Part shown: one piece after another, positions 1-7,570 of the stretch
How positions within the stretch are numbered: position 1 is the stretch's first letter
Layout: each line of letters begins with the position of its first letter
Source of the DNA: Bacillota bacterium
GTDB lineage: Bacteria; Bacillota; Limnochordia; Darwinibacteriales; DTU012
NCBI GenBank assembly: GCA_012521805.1
Contig: JAAYLQ010000185.1
Location: 1-13,354 of the forward strand
Direction: 5' to 3'
DNA: 13,354 nucleotides
The notes under the pieces: generated by a model
What the model saw: the letters and a program-made list of their open reading frames with translations, nothing else
What the model was told of the DNA's origin: nothing
Databases searched by the model: none
Translations under genes and position numbers: made by a program

Positions 1-2223
1 AACAGCCCTCATATCAGCTAATTCTTTTTGTGCCTGCACTAGACGATAATAAGTGCCCTGCTTCTCCATCAGCTCATCATGGGTTCCCAATTCTGCTATC
101 CGGCCGTGGTCTAACACTACTAGTCTGTCTGCGTATCTTAAAGTTGATAAGCGATGAGCGATGGCAATTGTAGTCCGATTAGCAACCAATCTTTGAATAG
201 CTTCCTGGATCTGCTGTTCTGTGTGGCTGTCTACGGATGATGTAGCTTCGTCTAGAATTAGAATCCTAGGATCATGGAGTACTGCCCGGGCAATCGCAAT
301 CCGCTGCCGTTCACCGCCAGACAATCTCTGACCACGCTCGCCAACACGGGTATCGTATCCATCCGGAAACTTGACAATAAAGTCATGGGCATTGGCGATT
401 TTTGCAGCCCGGATAATTTCTTCGGGAGTCGCATCTGGCTTGGCATAAGCGATATTCTCCCAAATACTACCGGAAAAGAGAAATGTATCCTGCAGAACAA
501 TACCTATCTGGTTGCGGAGATCTTTTTGCTTCAAATCTTTGATATTTGTTCCATCTATTAGAATTTCACCTTCGTCAACATCATAGAAGCGGCAAATTAA
601 GTTAATTAAGGTCGATTTTCCAGCACCGGAATGACCAACTAAACCGATCATTTCTCCTTCATTAATGGTCAGGTTTATGTCTTTCAACACCGGTTCATGT
701 TTAACATAACCAAAAGTTACATCTCTTAATTCAATTTTACCTTTTAATCTATTAACCGGCATTGGCTTTTCCCGATCCACTACATCCGGCTGCTGGTCAA
801 TTACTTCAAAGATCCGTTCTGCAGAAATCATTGCATTGTGGAACCACCTGGGAATAGACGTTAAGAACTGGAGCGGCCCATAAATTCTAGTTGCATAGTC
901 TGTAAAGAGCCACAGCTCTCCGAGTTTCAACTGCTCGCCTAAGACCAGCCTTCCACCAAAATACAGAATTAAAAAGTTACCCAAACCCATGATAAATCCA
1001 AGAATGGGATAAAATGTGTTGAAAGCTTTTTCGTTCCGCGCACTGACATCGGCAAACTCGCGAGTATAATTAGTAAACTTAGCTATCTCGCGCTCTTCTC
1101 CCCCAAAGGCCTTGACTACTCGGATTCCTGATAGAATATCCTGCAGGAGAGAATTAACGCGGTCGTTAACAGACCACTGCTGCCGATACATATTCCTGAT
1201 TTTGTCCCAAGTTGCTCTTTGGGCAAAGACAACTATTGGCGCTGGGACAATCACCAACAAGGTTAATTTCCAATTCGTAAACAGCAGAATTACAGTAATC
1301 CCGATCAGCAGTATTGTTTGGTTTACTAATTCAGGCAGCTGACGCTGCATAAAGCTCTGAATGTTGTTTGTGTCCCGGCTGATTCGGTTCATCAAGTCCC
1401 CGGTCTTTTTTTGGTCAATAAATCTCAGGGACAGCGCTTGAATCTTACTGTAAACCATCCCCCGCAAATCTTTCCCAAGATTTGCGCTGAGCTTTACCAT
1501 TACAAAGTCACGCCAGATTGACAGCAGTAGATTTACTAACCTGCCTAGAGTAAGACCACCAATTAAGATCAGCAGCAGCTTTAAATTGTAAAGTCTAGGA
1601 CCTAATACACTGTCAATTAAATAACGCTGAACTTGGGGAATAATTAGGTCTACCGCTGTAATTAACCAAAAGATGGCCATTACACCCAAAACCATGGGAG
1701 CATGGGGCTTCATGATCTCCCATAAACGGATGAAAACCCTGCGTTTATCAAGACACACGGGACAGATCTGGGTATTGCGGCGAAATGGACCGCCGCATCG
1801 AGGGCACACTTCTGGTTCCGGTTCATCCACAGGACGCAGAACTTTATCCTCTAAGTAGCGGTTCACATATGTTTCTGCCACCACGTACTGCGGATGATGA
1901 TCAAGTGTATAGCGGGCAATGGCATATGTCCCGCTATCCTGCCAGATAATTAACCGCCCATTACCAACAAGGTTCTGAGCTTCAATTTTTTGAACATCAT
2001 CTAGATTAAATTCTTGTTCTAAATGCGGCTGCTGTTCAACAACAGTAAACCGCAAAATTCTCTGATTGGTAATAATCACTACTGCATTATCTGTTTTGTT
2101 TCCCTCAGCATCAAGATCTGAAACTAACCTAAAAAGTATTCGCTCGCCATCGGCAAGCAGACCTTTAGGTAAATCGAACTGCGACTGACTCTCGAGCTCC
2201 TGCTTCAAGGGCACACTGCTCAA
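1..2223 (-). CDS. ABC exporter half-transporter with N-terminal PH-like domain and zinc ribbon (3' end outside window)
   Basis: Fused membrane and ATPase half of a type IV ABC exporter; 741 codons are visible and the stop lies beyond the left edge. The N-terminal part (about 1-130) has a bacterial PH-like pattern, with an ITNQRILRF motif near residues 51-59. A four-cysteine zinc ribbon follows (C140, C143, C154, C157), then membrane segments from about residue 172. The ATPase domain has Walker A GHSGAGKST (530-538), signature LSGGERQ (634-640), Walker B ending D658-E659 and the switch histidine at about 690, so its ATP site looks intact. The start is a TTG at 2221-2223, chosen because GAGGTGA sits 6 bases upstream. 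It lies 14 bases after the DUF1854 gene and has the same layout as the exporter half at 2773-5151, so the two probably form a heterodimer. The substrate is unknown; lipid, peptide or drug export are all possible. Confidence 0.93.
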   Translation of the reverse strand, partial: MSSVPLKQELESQSQFDLPKGLLADGERILFRLVSDLDAEGNKTDNAVVIITNQRILRFTVVEQQPHLEQEFNLDDVQKIEAQNLVGNGRLIIWQDSGTYAIARYTLDHHPQYVVAETYVNRYLEDKVLRPVDEPEPEVCPRCGGPFRRNTQICPVCLDKRRVFIRLWEIMKPHAPMVLGVMAIFWLITAVDLIIPQVQRYLIDSVLGPRLYNLKLLLILIGGLTLGRLVNLLLSIWRDFVMVKLSANLGKDLRGMVYSKIQALSLRFIDQKKTGDLMNRISRDTNNIQSFMQRQLPELVNQTILLIGITVILLFTNWKLTLLVIVPAPIVVFAQRATWDKIRNMYRQQWSVNDRVNSLLQDILSGIRVVKAFGGEEREIAKFTNYTREFADVSARNEKAFNTFYPILGFIMGLGNFLILYFGGRLVLGEQLKLGELWLFTDYATRIYGPLQFLTSIPRWFHNAMISAERIFEVIDQQPDVVDREKPMPVNRLKGKIELRDVTFGYVKHEPVLKDINLTINEGEMIGLVGHSGAGKSTLINLICRFYDVDEGEILIDGTNIKDLKQKDLRNQIGIVLQDTFLFSGSIWENIAYAKPDATPEEIIRAAKIANAHDFIVKFPDGYDTRVGERGQRLSGGERQRIAIARAVLHDPRILILDEATSSVDSHTEQQIQEAIQRLVANRTTIAIAHRLSTLRYADRLVVLDHGRIAELGTHDELMEKQGTYYRLVQAQKELADMRAV

Positions 2224-2229
2224 TTAGCT

Positions 2230-2236
2230 TCACCTC
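2230..2236 (-). promoter_or_regulatory. Ribosome binding site deciding a TTG start
   Basis: GAGGTGA on the minus strand, 6 bases before a TTG codon (2221-2223). No ATG lies at a suitable distance, so this site supports TTG as the start of the second exporter half. In-frame GTG (codon 4) and TTG (codon 6) are possible but would sit further from the site. Confidence 0.7.
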
Positions 2237-2237
2237 G

Positions 2238-2762
2238 CTAGATATATGGTTCTAGGAATCGTAAACTTCTGGCATCTAAGCGATGATAATCCTCTATCTC
2301 ATAGCGATTGCCTGTCATGTCTACGATCAACAGGCGTCTACCGCCAATTGGATAAATTCCTTCATCACGAGCCCTTGTGACAAATTTACGGAATCCGTGA
2401 TCGGTCTCCACATCCCAATATAAATGTCCAAACTCGTCCTTAACGTCAAGGATGCGAGTGATGATTGGCGCGTAGTAGCGCCATCTCAGCTCTGTTAAGA
2501 TTGCTTCCCGAGACTCTGCCGAAAAGTCCGCAACGTCCTTGATGATACCAATTTCCTCTCCCTCTTCATCCCGCACAGAAATGAATTTGTGTTCTAAGGA
2601 AAAAGGAAATGCCTGGTGCAAATCGACTTTGCGGTAAAAGGTTGCGCCCAATTGCAGGGACAATAATCCACCTTCAGAAATTGAAAAAATCGCTTCTTTA
2701 GGATCTAAATAGTTGATATTGCTAAACTCCGATAATTCTTTAGCTGCCATAGACATCCCCAT
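2238..2762 (-). CDS. DUF1854 family protein, accessory to the ABC exporter
   Basis: About 174 residues, no membrane segment or signal peptide visible. The C-terminal half matches what I know of DUF1854 (Pfam PF08909): WRYYAPIITRI near 94-104, YWDVETDHG near 115-123, then a GGRRLLIVD stretch and an IEDYHRLDARS stretch close to the end. DUF1854 is uncharacterised; it occurs fused to, or next to, ABC exporter subunits, and I recall versions annotated as associated with cyanophycin metabolism in proteobacteria. Here it lies between the two exporter halves, 10 bases after one and 14 before the other, which fits a soluble regulatory or substrate-contacting subunit. Three in-frame ATGs lie at 2762, 2756 and 2750. 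An AAAGGGG run abuts the first and is well spaced for the second, so translation may really begin at 2756. Confidence 0.88.
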   Translation of the reverse strand: MGMSMAAKELSEFSNINYLDPKEAIFSISEGGLLSLQLGATFYRKVDLHQAFPFSLEHKFISVRDEEGEEIGIIKDVADFSAESREAILTELRWRYYAPIITRILDVKDEFGHLYWDVETDHGFRKFVTRARDEGIYPIGGRRLLIVDMTGNRYEIEDYHRLDARSLRFLEPYI

Positions 2763-2772
2763 CCCCTTTATA

Positions 2773-5151
2773 TTATCCTCCTACTGCAGTAAGCTCTAAA
2801 GCTTTACGCTGTGTGGTAAACAGTTTTTCGTAAACGCCTTTCTTCTCCAGCAGTTCATCATGGCTGCCCACTTCCACGATGCGGCCTTTATCAAATACAA
2901 ACAAGCGATCAGCCTTGCGGAGTGTAGACAATCTATGGGCAATCGCAAATGTTGTCCGACCTTCCACCAACTTTTCAAGGGCTGCTTGAATCAGCTGTTC
3001 AGTCTCAGTATCGATATTAGCTGTTGCTTCATCCAGGATTAGAATTCTCGGATCAAGCAGTACCGCCCTGGCAATTGCTAATCGCTGCCGTTCACCGCCT
3101 GATAAATCAAGACCCTTGCGGCCGATCACTGTTTCGTAACCATCAGGCAGTTTCATAATAAAATCATGGGCATTTGCAATTTTAGCAGCACGAATAATTT
3201 CAGCAGGACTAGCATCCGGCTTAGCATAAGCAATATTATCCATGATTGAGCCGTGGAACAGGAAAGTTTCCTGCAGAACCATGCCAATCTGGCGGTTCAG
3301 ATCTTCCTTGGCGATATCCTTGATATTGACACCGTCAATGGCGATCATTCCGTTGGTAACATCATACAGCCTCGCAATCAGGTTGATCATTGTGGATTTC
3401 CCAGCACCAGAATGACCAACTAAACCGATCATTTCACCAGGCTGCACTTCAAAGTTAATCTCCTGCAGCACCGGAATACCCTCTTCATAGCCGAACTCAA
3501 CATCCCGTGCCACAACATGACCCTTAATTTTCTTCAACCGTACAGGTTTTTCAGGATATGTCAGGTGTTCACTAGAGTCAATTATTTCAAAGATTCTCTG
3601 GGCGGAGTTCATGCATGAAGACCACCAGTCAACAATCTGCGTCATCTGGCGAATTGGCTGGTAAAGCATACCTAAGTATCCAGTAAAGCTGATCAGCGTC
3701 CCGAAGGACATCCTACCAGTAATCACATCCCAACCACCGACGCCCCAGATAATCAGTTGGCCTAAGCCCATAATAAAGCCCATTGTAGGGAATACAGTTG
3801 AGCTCAACCGGCCAATGCTCATCTGCACATCAAAAACCCGGGCGTTGCGATCGTTGAAGCGATCGATCTCCTGATCCTCTTTACCAAAGGCTTTAACTAC
3901 CCGAATTCCAGTCAGTGAATCGTTGACCACAGAGTTCAATGCTGCATTAGTCCGAAACCGCCGGGAATGCAGTTTCCAAAGGTTAGGCAGTATTTTATAG
4001 ATAATTAACAGGATAACAGGAATCGGGATAAACACAAGCAGAGTTAACCGCCAATTCATCCATAACAGCATCACCAATACACCAATGATCTGGACCGAAT
4101 TAACAATAAAATAGGGAAGTCCATCATGGAAGAAGAATTGGAGATCCATTGCATCACTGTTAACCCGGTTCATCAGCGATCCGGTTTGCCGTTTATTGTA
4201 AAAACTGAGGGATAAACGCTGCATTGCTGAGAAAATCATCCGCTTTAAGTCGTAGATAATCTCTGCAGTTACACCTGAGTTAATCCGGCCGTAAATAATC
4301 CTTAAAATCTGGGAAAGCAAACTAATTCCAACTGTCAACAAAACCATCTGCCCGATCTTGCCTTCATACCGGCCGCCGGGAGTTAATACTTCGTCAATCA
4401 GAACCCGCCCAGACATAAACGGTGTAACCAAACCCATCAGCGAACTGATAAACATGATCACAATCATTGCTATCAACGGCTTTTTATATCTAGGTGTCAA
4501 GGATAGTACGCGCTTAAACAAAGTACCCTTATCAATGCAATTGGGGCAAACTCGGCGGAAAGGATCCGGATAAAGTCTGCCGCAGGTTGGGCAGCGCGCT
4601 TCTTTGCCATGTCCAGGTCTCCCCGGTCCAAAACCTGGACCACCAAAGCCTGGGCCGCCAAAGCCTGGACCAAAACCAAACTTTGATTCCTTTTTCGGCT
4701 TCAGCATGGCACTTACAGAGCGGCAGAAGGTGTTAAGTTCCGCTCCCCTGCCTTTGCTCCCCCTAACCAGCACCTGCTCCTCATCGCCAATTTTAGCTAT
4801 CACCGCGATACTGCCAACAAAATACTCACACTTCAGCTCAGCTAAGCTTGACAGCTCATACTTAGCAGTTAGTTCTACCTCCTCAGTGAAGTTGCGCAGA
4901 TCAATTTCTGTCACCAACTGCTTTTGAGAAGCACGCTTGCGTCTAATCCGCTTTAATTTCGGCTGAGGACCGCTGCGCTGAGTCTGGGAGAAGATATACA
5001 GCCACTGGTCATCAACACAAATCCAACTGGCTCGAAAATCGCCCAAATGATCAAGATCGCTGTGAACGATTGATCGAATTTTGTCACGCTTAATGCCCGA
5101 TTTCTCCATTGCTTTCTCAACAAACACCGGTATTTCAATATCGTGGTCCAT
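2773..5151 (-). CDS. ABC exporter half-transporter with N-terminal domain, Gly/Pro/Phe linker and zinc ribbon
   Basis: A 792-residue fused permease-ATPase of the ABC exporter class, some 200 residues longer than a plain half-transporter. The N-terminal region (1-155) is mostly beta-like and may be PH-like. A flexible Gly/Pro/Phe-rich linker follows (about 157-182), then a zinc ribbon (C187, C190, C202, C205), membrane segments from about 224, and the ATPase domain. The latter has Walker A GHSGAGKST (579-587), Q-loop Q627, signature LSGGERQ (683-689), Walker B D707 with catalytic E708, and switch H739. Both this subunit and its partner at 1-2223 keep all catalytic residues, unlike many heterodimeric exporters with one degenerate site. 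The ATG at 5149-5151 has AAGGAG upstream at good spacing and lies 15 bases after helD, so the two genes are probably co-transcribed. The substrate cannot be read from the sequence. Confidence 0.95.
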   Translation of the reverse strand: MDHDIEIPVFVEKAMEKSGIKRDKIRSIVHSDLDHLGDFRASWICVDDQWLYIFSQTQRSGPQPKLKRIRRKRASQKQLVTEIDLRNFTEEVELTAKYELSSLAELKCEYFVGSIAVIAKIGDEEQVLVRGSKGRGAELNTFCRSVSAMLKPKKESKFGFGPGFGGPGFGGPGFGPGRPGHGKEARCPTCGRLYPDPFRRVCPNCIDKGTLFKRVLSLTPRYKKPLIAMIVIMFISSLMGLVTPFMSGRVLIDEVLTPGGRYEGKIGQMVLLTVGISLLSQILRIIYGRINSGVTAEIIYDLKRMIFSAMQRLSLSFYNKRQTGSLMNRVNSDAMDLQFFFHDGLPYFIVNSVQIIGVLVMLLWMNWRLTLLVFIPIPVILLIIYKILPNLWKLHSRRFRTNAALNSVVNDSLTGIRVVKAFGKEDQEIDRFNDRNARVFDVQMSIGRLSSTVFPTMGFIMGLGQLIIWGVGGWDVITGRMSFGTLISFTGYLGMLYQPIRQMTQIVDWWSSCMNSAQRIFEIIDSSEHLTYPEKPVRLKKIKGHVVARDVEFGYEEGIPVLQEINFEVQPGEMIGLVGHSGAGKSTMINLIARLYDVTNGMIAIDGVNIKDIAKEDLNRQIGMVLQETFLFHGSIMDNIAYAKPDASPAEIIRAAKIANAHDFIMKLPDGYETVIGRKGLDLSGGERQRLAIARAVLLDPRILILDEATANIDTETEQLIQAALEKLVEGRTTFAIAHRLSTLRKADRLFVFDKGRIVEVGSHDELLEKKGVYEKLFTTQRKALELTAVGG
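4629..4673 (-). repeat. 15-bp tandem repeat encoding a GGPGF linker
   Basis: Three in-frame copies of a 15-base unit (consensus CAAAGCCTGGACCAC on the plus strand) with a few substitutions. They encode a Gly-Gly-Pro-Gly-Phe type repeat that separates the N-terminal domain of the exporter half from its zinc ribbon. Copy number may vary between strains without breaking the frame. Confidence 0.75.
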
Positions 5152-5166
5152 GCTTTCACTCCTTCC

Positions 5167-7461
5167 CTATTGTTCCATTCTTATGGCATACAAATCTGAA
5201 TCAACATCGGCAATCAACTTGGATAATTTCCCTTGGAAAAACAGAGATAATTCGTGCAGTGCTCGTGTACACGCTGTATAGAGCAGGTTGCGATCAGCCT
5301 CACTGCTGTATACTGATTCACTGGCATCAAAGATGATAACTGCATCAAACTCTAATCCTTTAGCTAAGTAGACCGGTAATATTACAACACCTGATGGAAA
5401 ATAAGTGGTATTCTGATCAATAAGATTAAATTCTGCATATCCTTTCAATAAATCTGCAGCCGTTTTGGCTTCTGTTTCATTTTTACAAATCACCGCTACT
5501 GATTCGTACCCTAAATCCAAATTTGCCGCAATTGTCTGGGCCAGTTGAGCAGCTTTATTGGCACCATAGGCAATCACCTTTGGTTTGGTACCTTCCCGCT
5601 CTACCAGTTCTATTTGCTTTTGATTAGTTAAAAACCTGCTAGTAAAGTGAGCAATTTGTTTGGTAGAACGGTAACTTTTGGTCATCTCCAGCAGTTTACA
5701 GTCATAACCTGCTTCACTGAACACCTGCACAGCTGTTTGAAAATCAGTCAGCTTCAAGAAGGGATGAATCGCTTGGTTTAAATCCCCTAAGATGGTAAAT
5801 GCGGCTCGGGGGAAGATGTTACGAAAAATCTGGTAGTGAAAAAGAGTGTAATCCTGTGCTTCATCAATTATTACATGCTTCATCTCCGGCAGGGTCTGCC
5901 AGCCGGAGAGCTCACCCTGAAAGTACAGCAGAGGAGCTGCATCCTCGTACAGCAGTTTCTTGTGGGAGAAGCTTTCCCGGGTGATGCGGCAGATCTGATT
6001 CCAATTCGACGGCAGCTGATCTGGATCAGCAAAACTGCTGATTTTGTCTGAGCTTTGAAACATCTCATAATACAGCTGATAAACATCAACTGTAAGCATC
6101 GCATCGATCTGTTCGTATACTGGCGCTAAATCGCGATTTACTTCCCTGACGCTGAGTCTCTGCAGCTCTCTCTCATTGTCTCCTTTATGTTCTGCTCGGT
6201 TAGATCTTTCCTGCACCAGCGCGGAGAGCTTCCGCCTGCGCAGCGGCTTCAATAAATAATGAATGCGGCGTTTGATTTTGTCGAGACGCTGCAATATGGG
6301 AAGATAGCTGTAAGTCTTACTAAACAGCTGCTGTACATCGCTTTTGGAAATCACAGTCTGATCCCAAACCCTGATATCTTCAAATTGAAAAGCGTTTGCT
6401 TCTAGATGTTTTAAATAATCGTTAACCAAATTATAAAAATTTAACGAAGATTTAAACTCCATAGCTGCTGTTCGGGCTTTGTAATCGGGATCCTGCTGAT
6501 TACTTAAAACGTATTCAAACTGAGCATAGTAATCCTCGATGAGCCATTCCGGCCGAACCCGACGGTCAATATAATCCTGCATGGTTGCCTGGCGGATGTT
6601 CTCTTCGCCTAATTCTGGCAGGACATTTTGGATGTAGTCGCTGAAAATTTGATTTGGTGAAAAAATCATGATGTTATCAGCATTAAGCTGGCCCCGGTAG
6701 CGGTACAAGAGATATGCTGCCCGATGCAGGGCAATCGAAGTTTTACCACTCCCAGCAGGACCATGCACCATCAGCACTCGGCTGGCTTCATCGCGAATCG
6801 CTTGATTCTGCTCCCGCTGAATCGTATAGACAATATGCTTCATTTTGTGGTCTGCACTTGTACTGAGGGCCGCTTGAAGCACATCATCGTTAATAGTCAG
6901 GTCACTGTCAAACATGTATTTAATTTCACCGTGTTCGATGCGGTACTGCCGTTTTAATTGAATATCACCGGTAACAACCCCACCTGGAGCTTCATAGTGT
7001 GCGGGACCGATCCCATAGTCATAAAACATACTGGCAATCGGCGCACGCCAATCATAGACCAAATTTTCACCCGAAGCCTGATCAACCAGCGAAGCGACTC
7101 CAATATAAATTTTTTCTGTAGTTCTATATTCATGATCATAAAAATCGATGCGCCCAAAATACGGGGACTTCTGCAGCAGCTCCAATTTCTTCAGATTATT
7201 CCGATAGACTCCGAAGTCCTGTCCATGCCGGTTAAGTTCGTCAAGATATTGGGCGGTGGTAATCATATTAGCTCCACCAATCTGCAGCTCTTCCCATATT
7301 GAACGCCGAGTCTGCTTCAACTGCTGTTTCGCGGCATAGGTTTGTGCCTTGGCATCTTTCAGCTGCTCTTCAATAATCTGCATCACATGCTGCAATCGCT
7401 GCTCTTCGAAAAGATACTGCTGTCGATCTATAGCGATCCGTCCTTTCTGATTTCTCTTCAC
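5167..7461 (-). CDS. helD: HelD, RNA polymerase recycling ATPase (UvrD/Rep-like superfamily 1)
   Basis: A 764-residue HelD family protein. HelD inserts arms into RNA polymerase and uses ATP to release stalled enzyme from nucleic acid; some relatives protect against rifamycins. Visible hallmarks are an N-terminal coiled coil (about 15-60) ending in SIWEEL, SPYFGRIDF (109-117), VYDWRAPIAS (135-144), a QREQNQAIR Q-motif (215-223), Walker A GPAGSGKT (234-241), helicase motif II DEAQD (533-537), GDLNQAIHP (559-567), a KSYRS motif, AKGLEFDAVIIFD and a C-terminal YTACTRA motif. All ATPase motifs look intact. The GTG start at 7459-7461 is the first possible one after an in-frame TAA, but it has no clear ribosome binding site; the next in-frame starts (TTG codon 22, ATG codon 26) would remove part of the coiled coil. 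It is first gene of the apparent operon with the exporter and DUF1854 genes. Confidence 0.95.
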   Translation of the reverse strand: MKRNQKGRIAIDRQQYLFEEQRLQHVMQIIEEQLKDAKAQTYAAKQQLKQTRRSIWEELQIGGANMITTAQYLDELNRHGQDFGVYRNNLKKLELLQKSPYFGRIDFYDHEYRTTEKIYIGVASLVDQASGENLVYDWRAPIASMFYDYGIGPAHYEAPGGVVTGDIQLKRQYRIEHGEIKYMFDSDLTINDDVLQAALSTSADHKMKHIVYTIQREQNQAIRDEASRVLMVHGPAGSGKTSIALHRAAYLLYRYRGQLNADNIMIFSPNQIFSDYIQNVLPELGEENIRQATMQDYIDRRVRPEWLIEDYYAQFEYVLSNQQDPDYKARTAAMEFKSSLNFYNLVNDYLKHLEANAFQFEDIRVWDQTVISKSDVQQLFSKTYSYLPILQRLDKIKRRIHYLLKPLRRRKLSALVQERSNRAEHKGDNERELQRLSVREVNRDLAPVYEQIDAMLTVDVYQLYYEMFQSSDKISSFADPDQLPSNWNQICRITRESFSHKKLLYEDAAPLLYFQGELSGWQTLPEMKHVIIDEAQDYTLFHYQIFRNIFPRAAFTILGDLNQAIHPFLKLTDFQTAVQVFSEAGYDCKLLEMTKSYRSTKQIAHFTSRFLTNQKQIELVEREGTKPKVIAYGANKAAQLAQTIAANLDLGYESVAVICKNETEAKTAADLLKGYAEFNLIDQNTTYFPSGVVILPVYLAKGLEFDAVIIFDASESVYSSEADRNLLYTACTRALHELSLFFQGKLSKLIADVDSDLYAIRMEQ

Positions 7462-7469
7462 ATTTTACG

Positions 7470-7475
7470 ATTATA
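7470..7475 (-). promoter_or_regulatory. Possible second -10 element close to the helD start
   Basis: A perfect TATAAT on the minus strand ending 8 bases before the GTG start of helD. If used, the transcript would begin at or within a few bases of the GTG, giving a nearly leaderless mRNA. No convincing -35 hexamer accompanies it, and AT-rich DNA can produce such matches by chance. Confidence 0.25.
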
Positions 7476-7495
7476 CTTAATATATCCTACCGTTT

Positions 7496-7507
7496 ATATA
7501 ATTATAT
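7496..7507. repeat. 12-bp AT palindrome in the helD leader
   Basis: Perfect palindrome ATATAATTATAT between the predicted helD promoter and the start codon. It could be a regulator half-site pair or simply AT-rich leader sequence. Confidence 0.25.
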
Positions 7508-7531
7508 GTTAAGTTGTGCCTCATGTAAATC

Positions 7532-7560
7532 ATTATACCATACAAAAACCTCTCTGTTAA
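7532..7560 (-). promoter_or_regulatory. Sigma-A-type promoter of the helD-exporter operon
   Basis: On the minus strand, TTAACA (7555-7560, 5 of 6 to consensus), a 17-base spacer, then TATAAT (7532-7537) preceded by TGG, an extended -10. Transcription would start near 7526, leaving a leader of about 65 bases. The -35 overlaps the stop codon of the upstream dehydrogenase gene, and the spacer contains the distal arm and T-tract of its terminator. Confidence 0.75.
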
Positions 7561-7570
7561 TTTGAGAGGT
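7544..7570 (-). terminator. Rho-independent terminator of the glycerol-1-phosphate dehydrogenase gene
   Basis: On the minus strand, ACCTCTC (7564-7570) pairs with GAGAGGT (7548-7554) across a 9-base loop, followed by a five-T run. The first arm lies inside the last codons of the gene and the loop contains its stop codon. The hairpin overlaps the helD promoter. Confidence 0.75.

Noticed and set aside
274..561. Plus-strand open frame of 95 codons
   Set aside because: It is opposite the conserved ATPase domain of the exporter half and shows no recognisable motif or ribosome binding site.
4604..4927. Plus-strand frame rich in proline and glycine
   Set aside because: It is the antisense shadow of the Gly/Pro/Phe linker repeat in the exporter gene, which has clear domains.
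6958..7302. Plus-strand open frame of 114 codons
   Set aside because: It lies opposite the strongly conserved N-terminal part of HelD and has no protein-like features.
7484..7512. Second TTAACA with TAGGAT at 17 bases as an additional helD promoter
   Set aside because: The -10 matches only 4 of 6 bases and lies in very AT-rich DNA; the promoter at 7532-7560 is much better.
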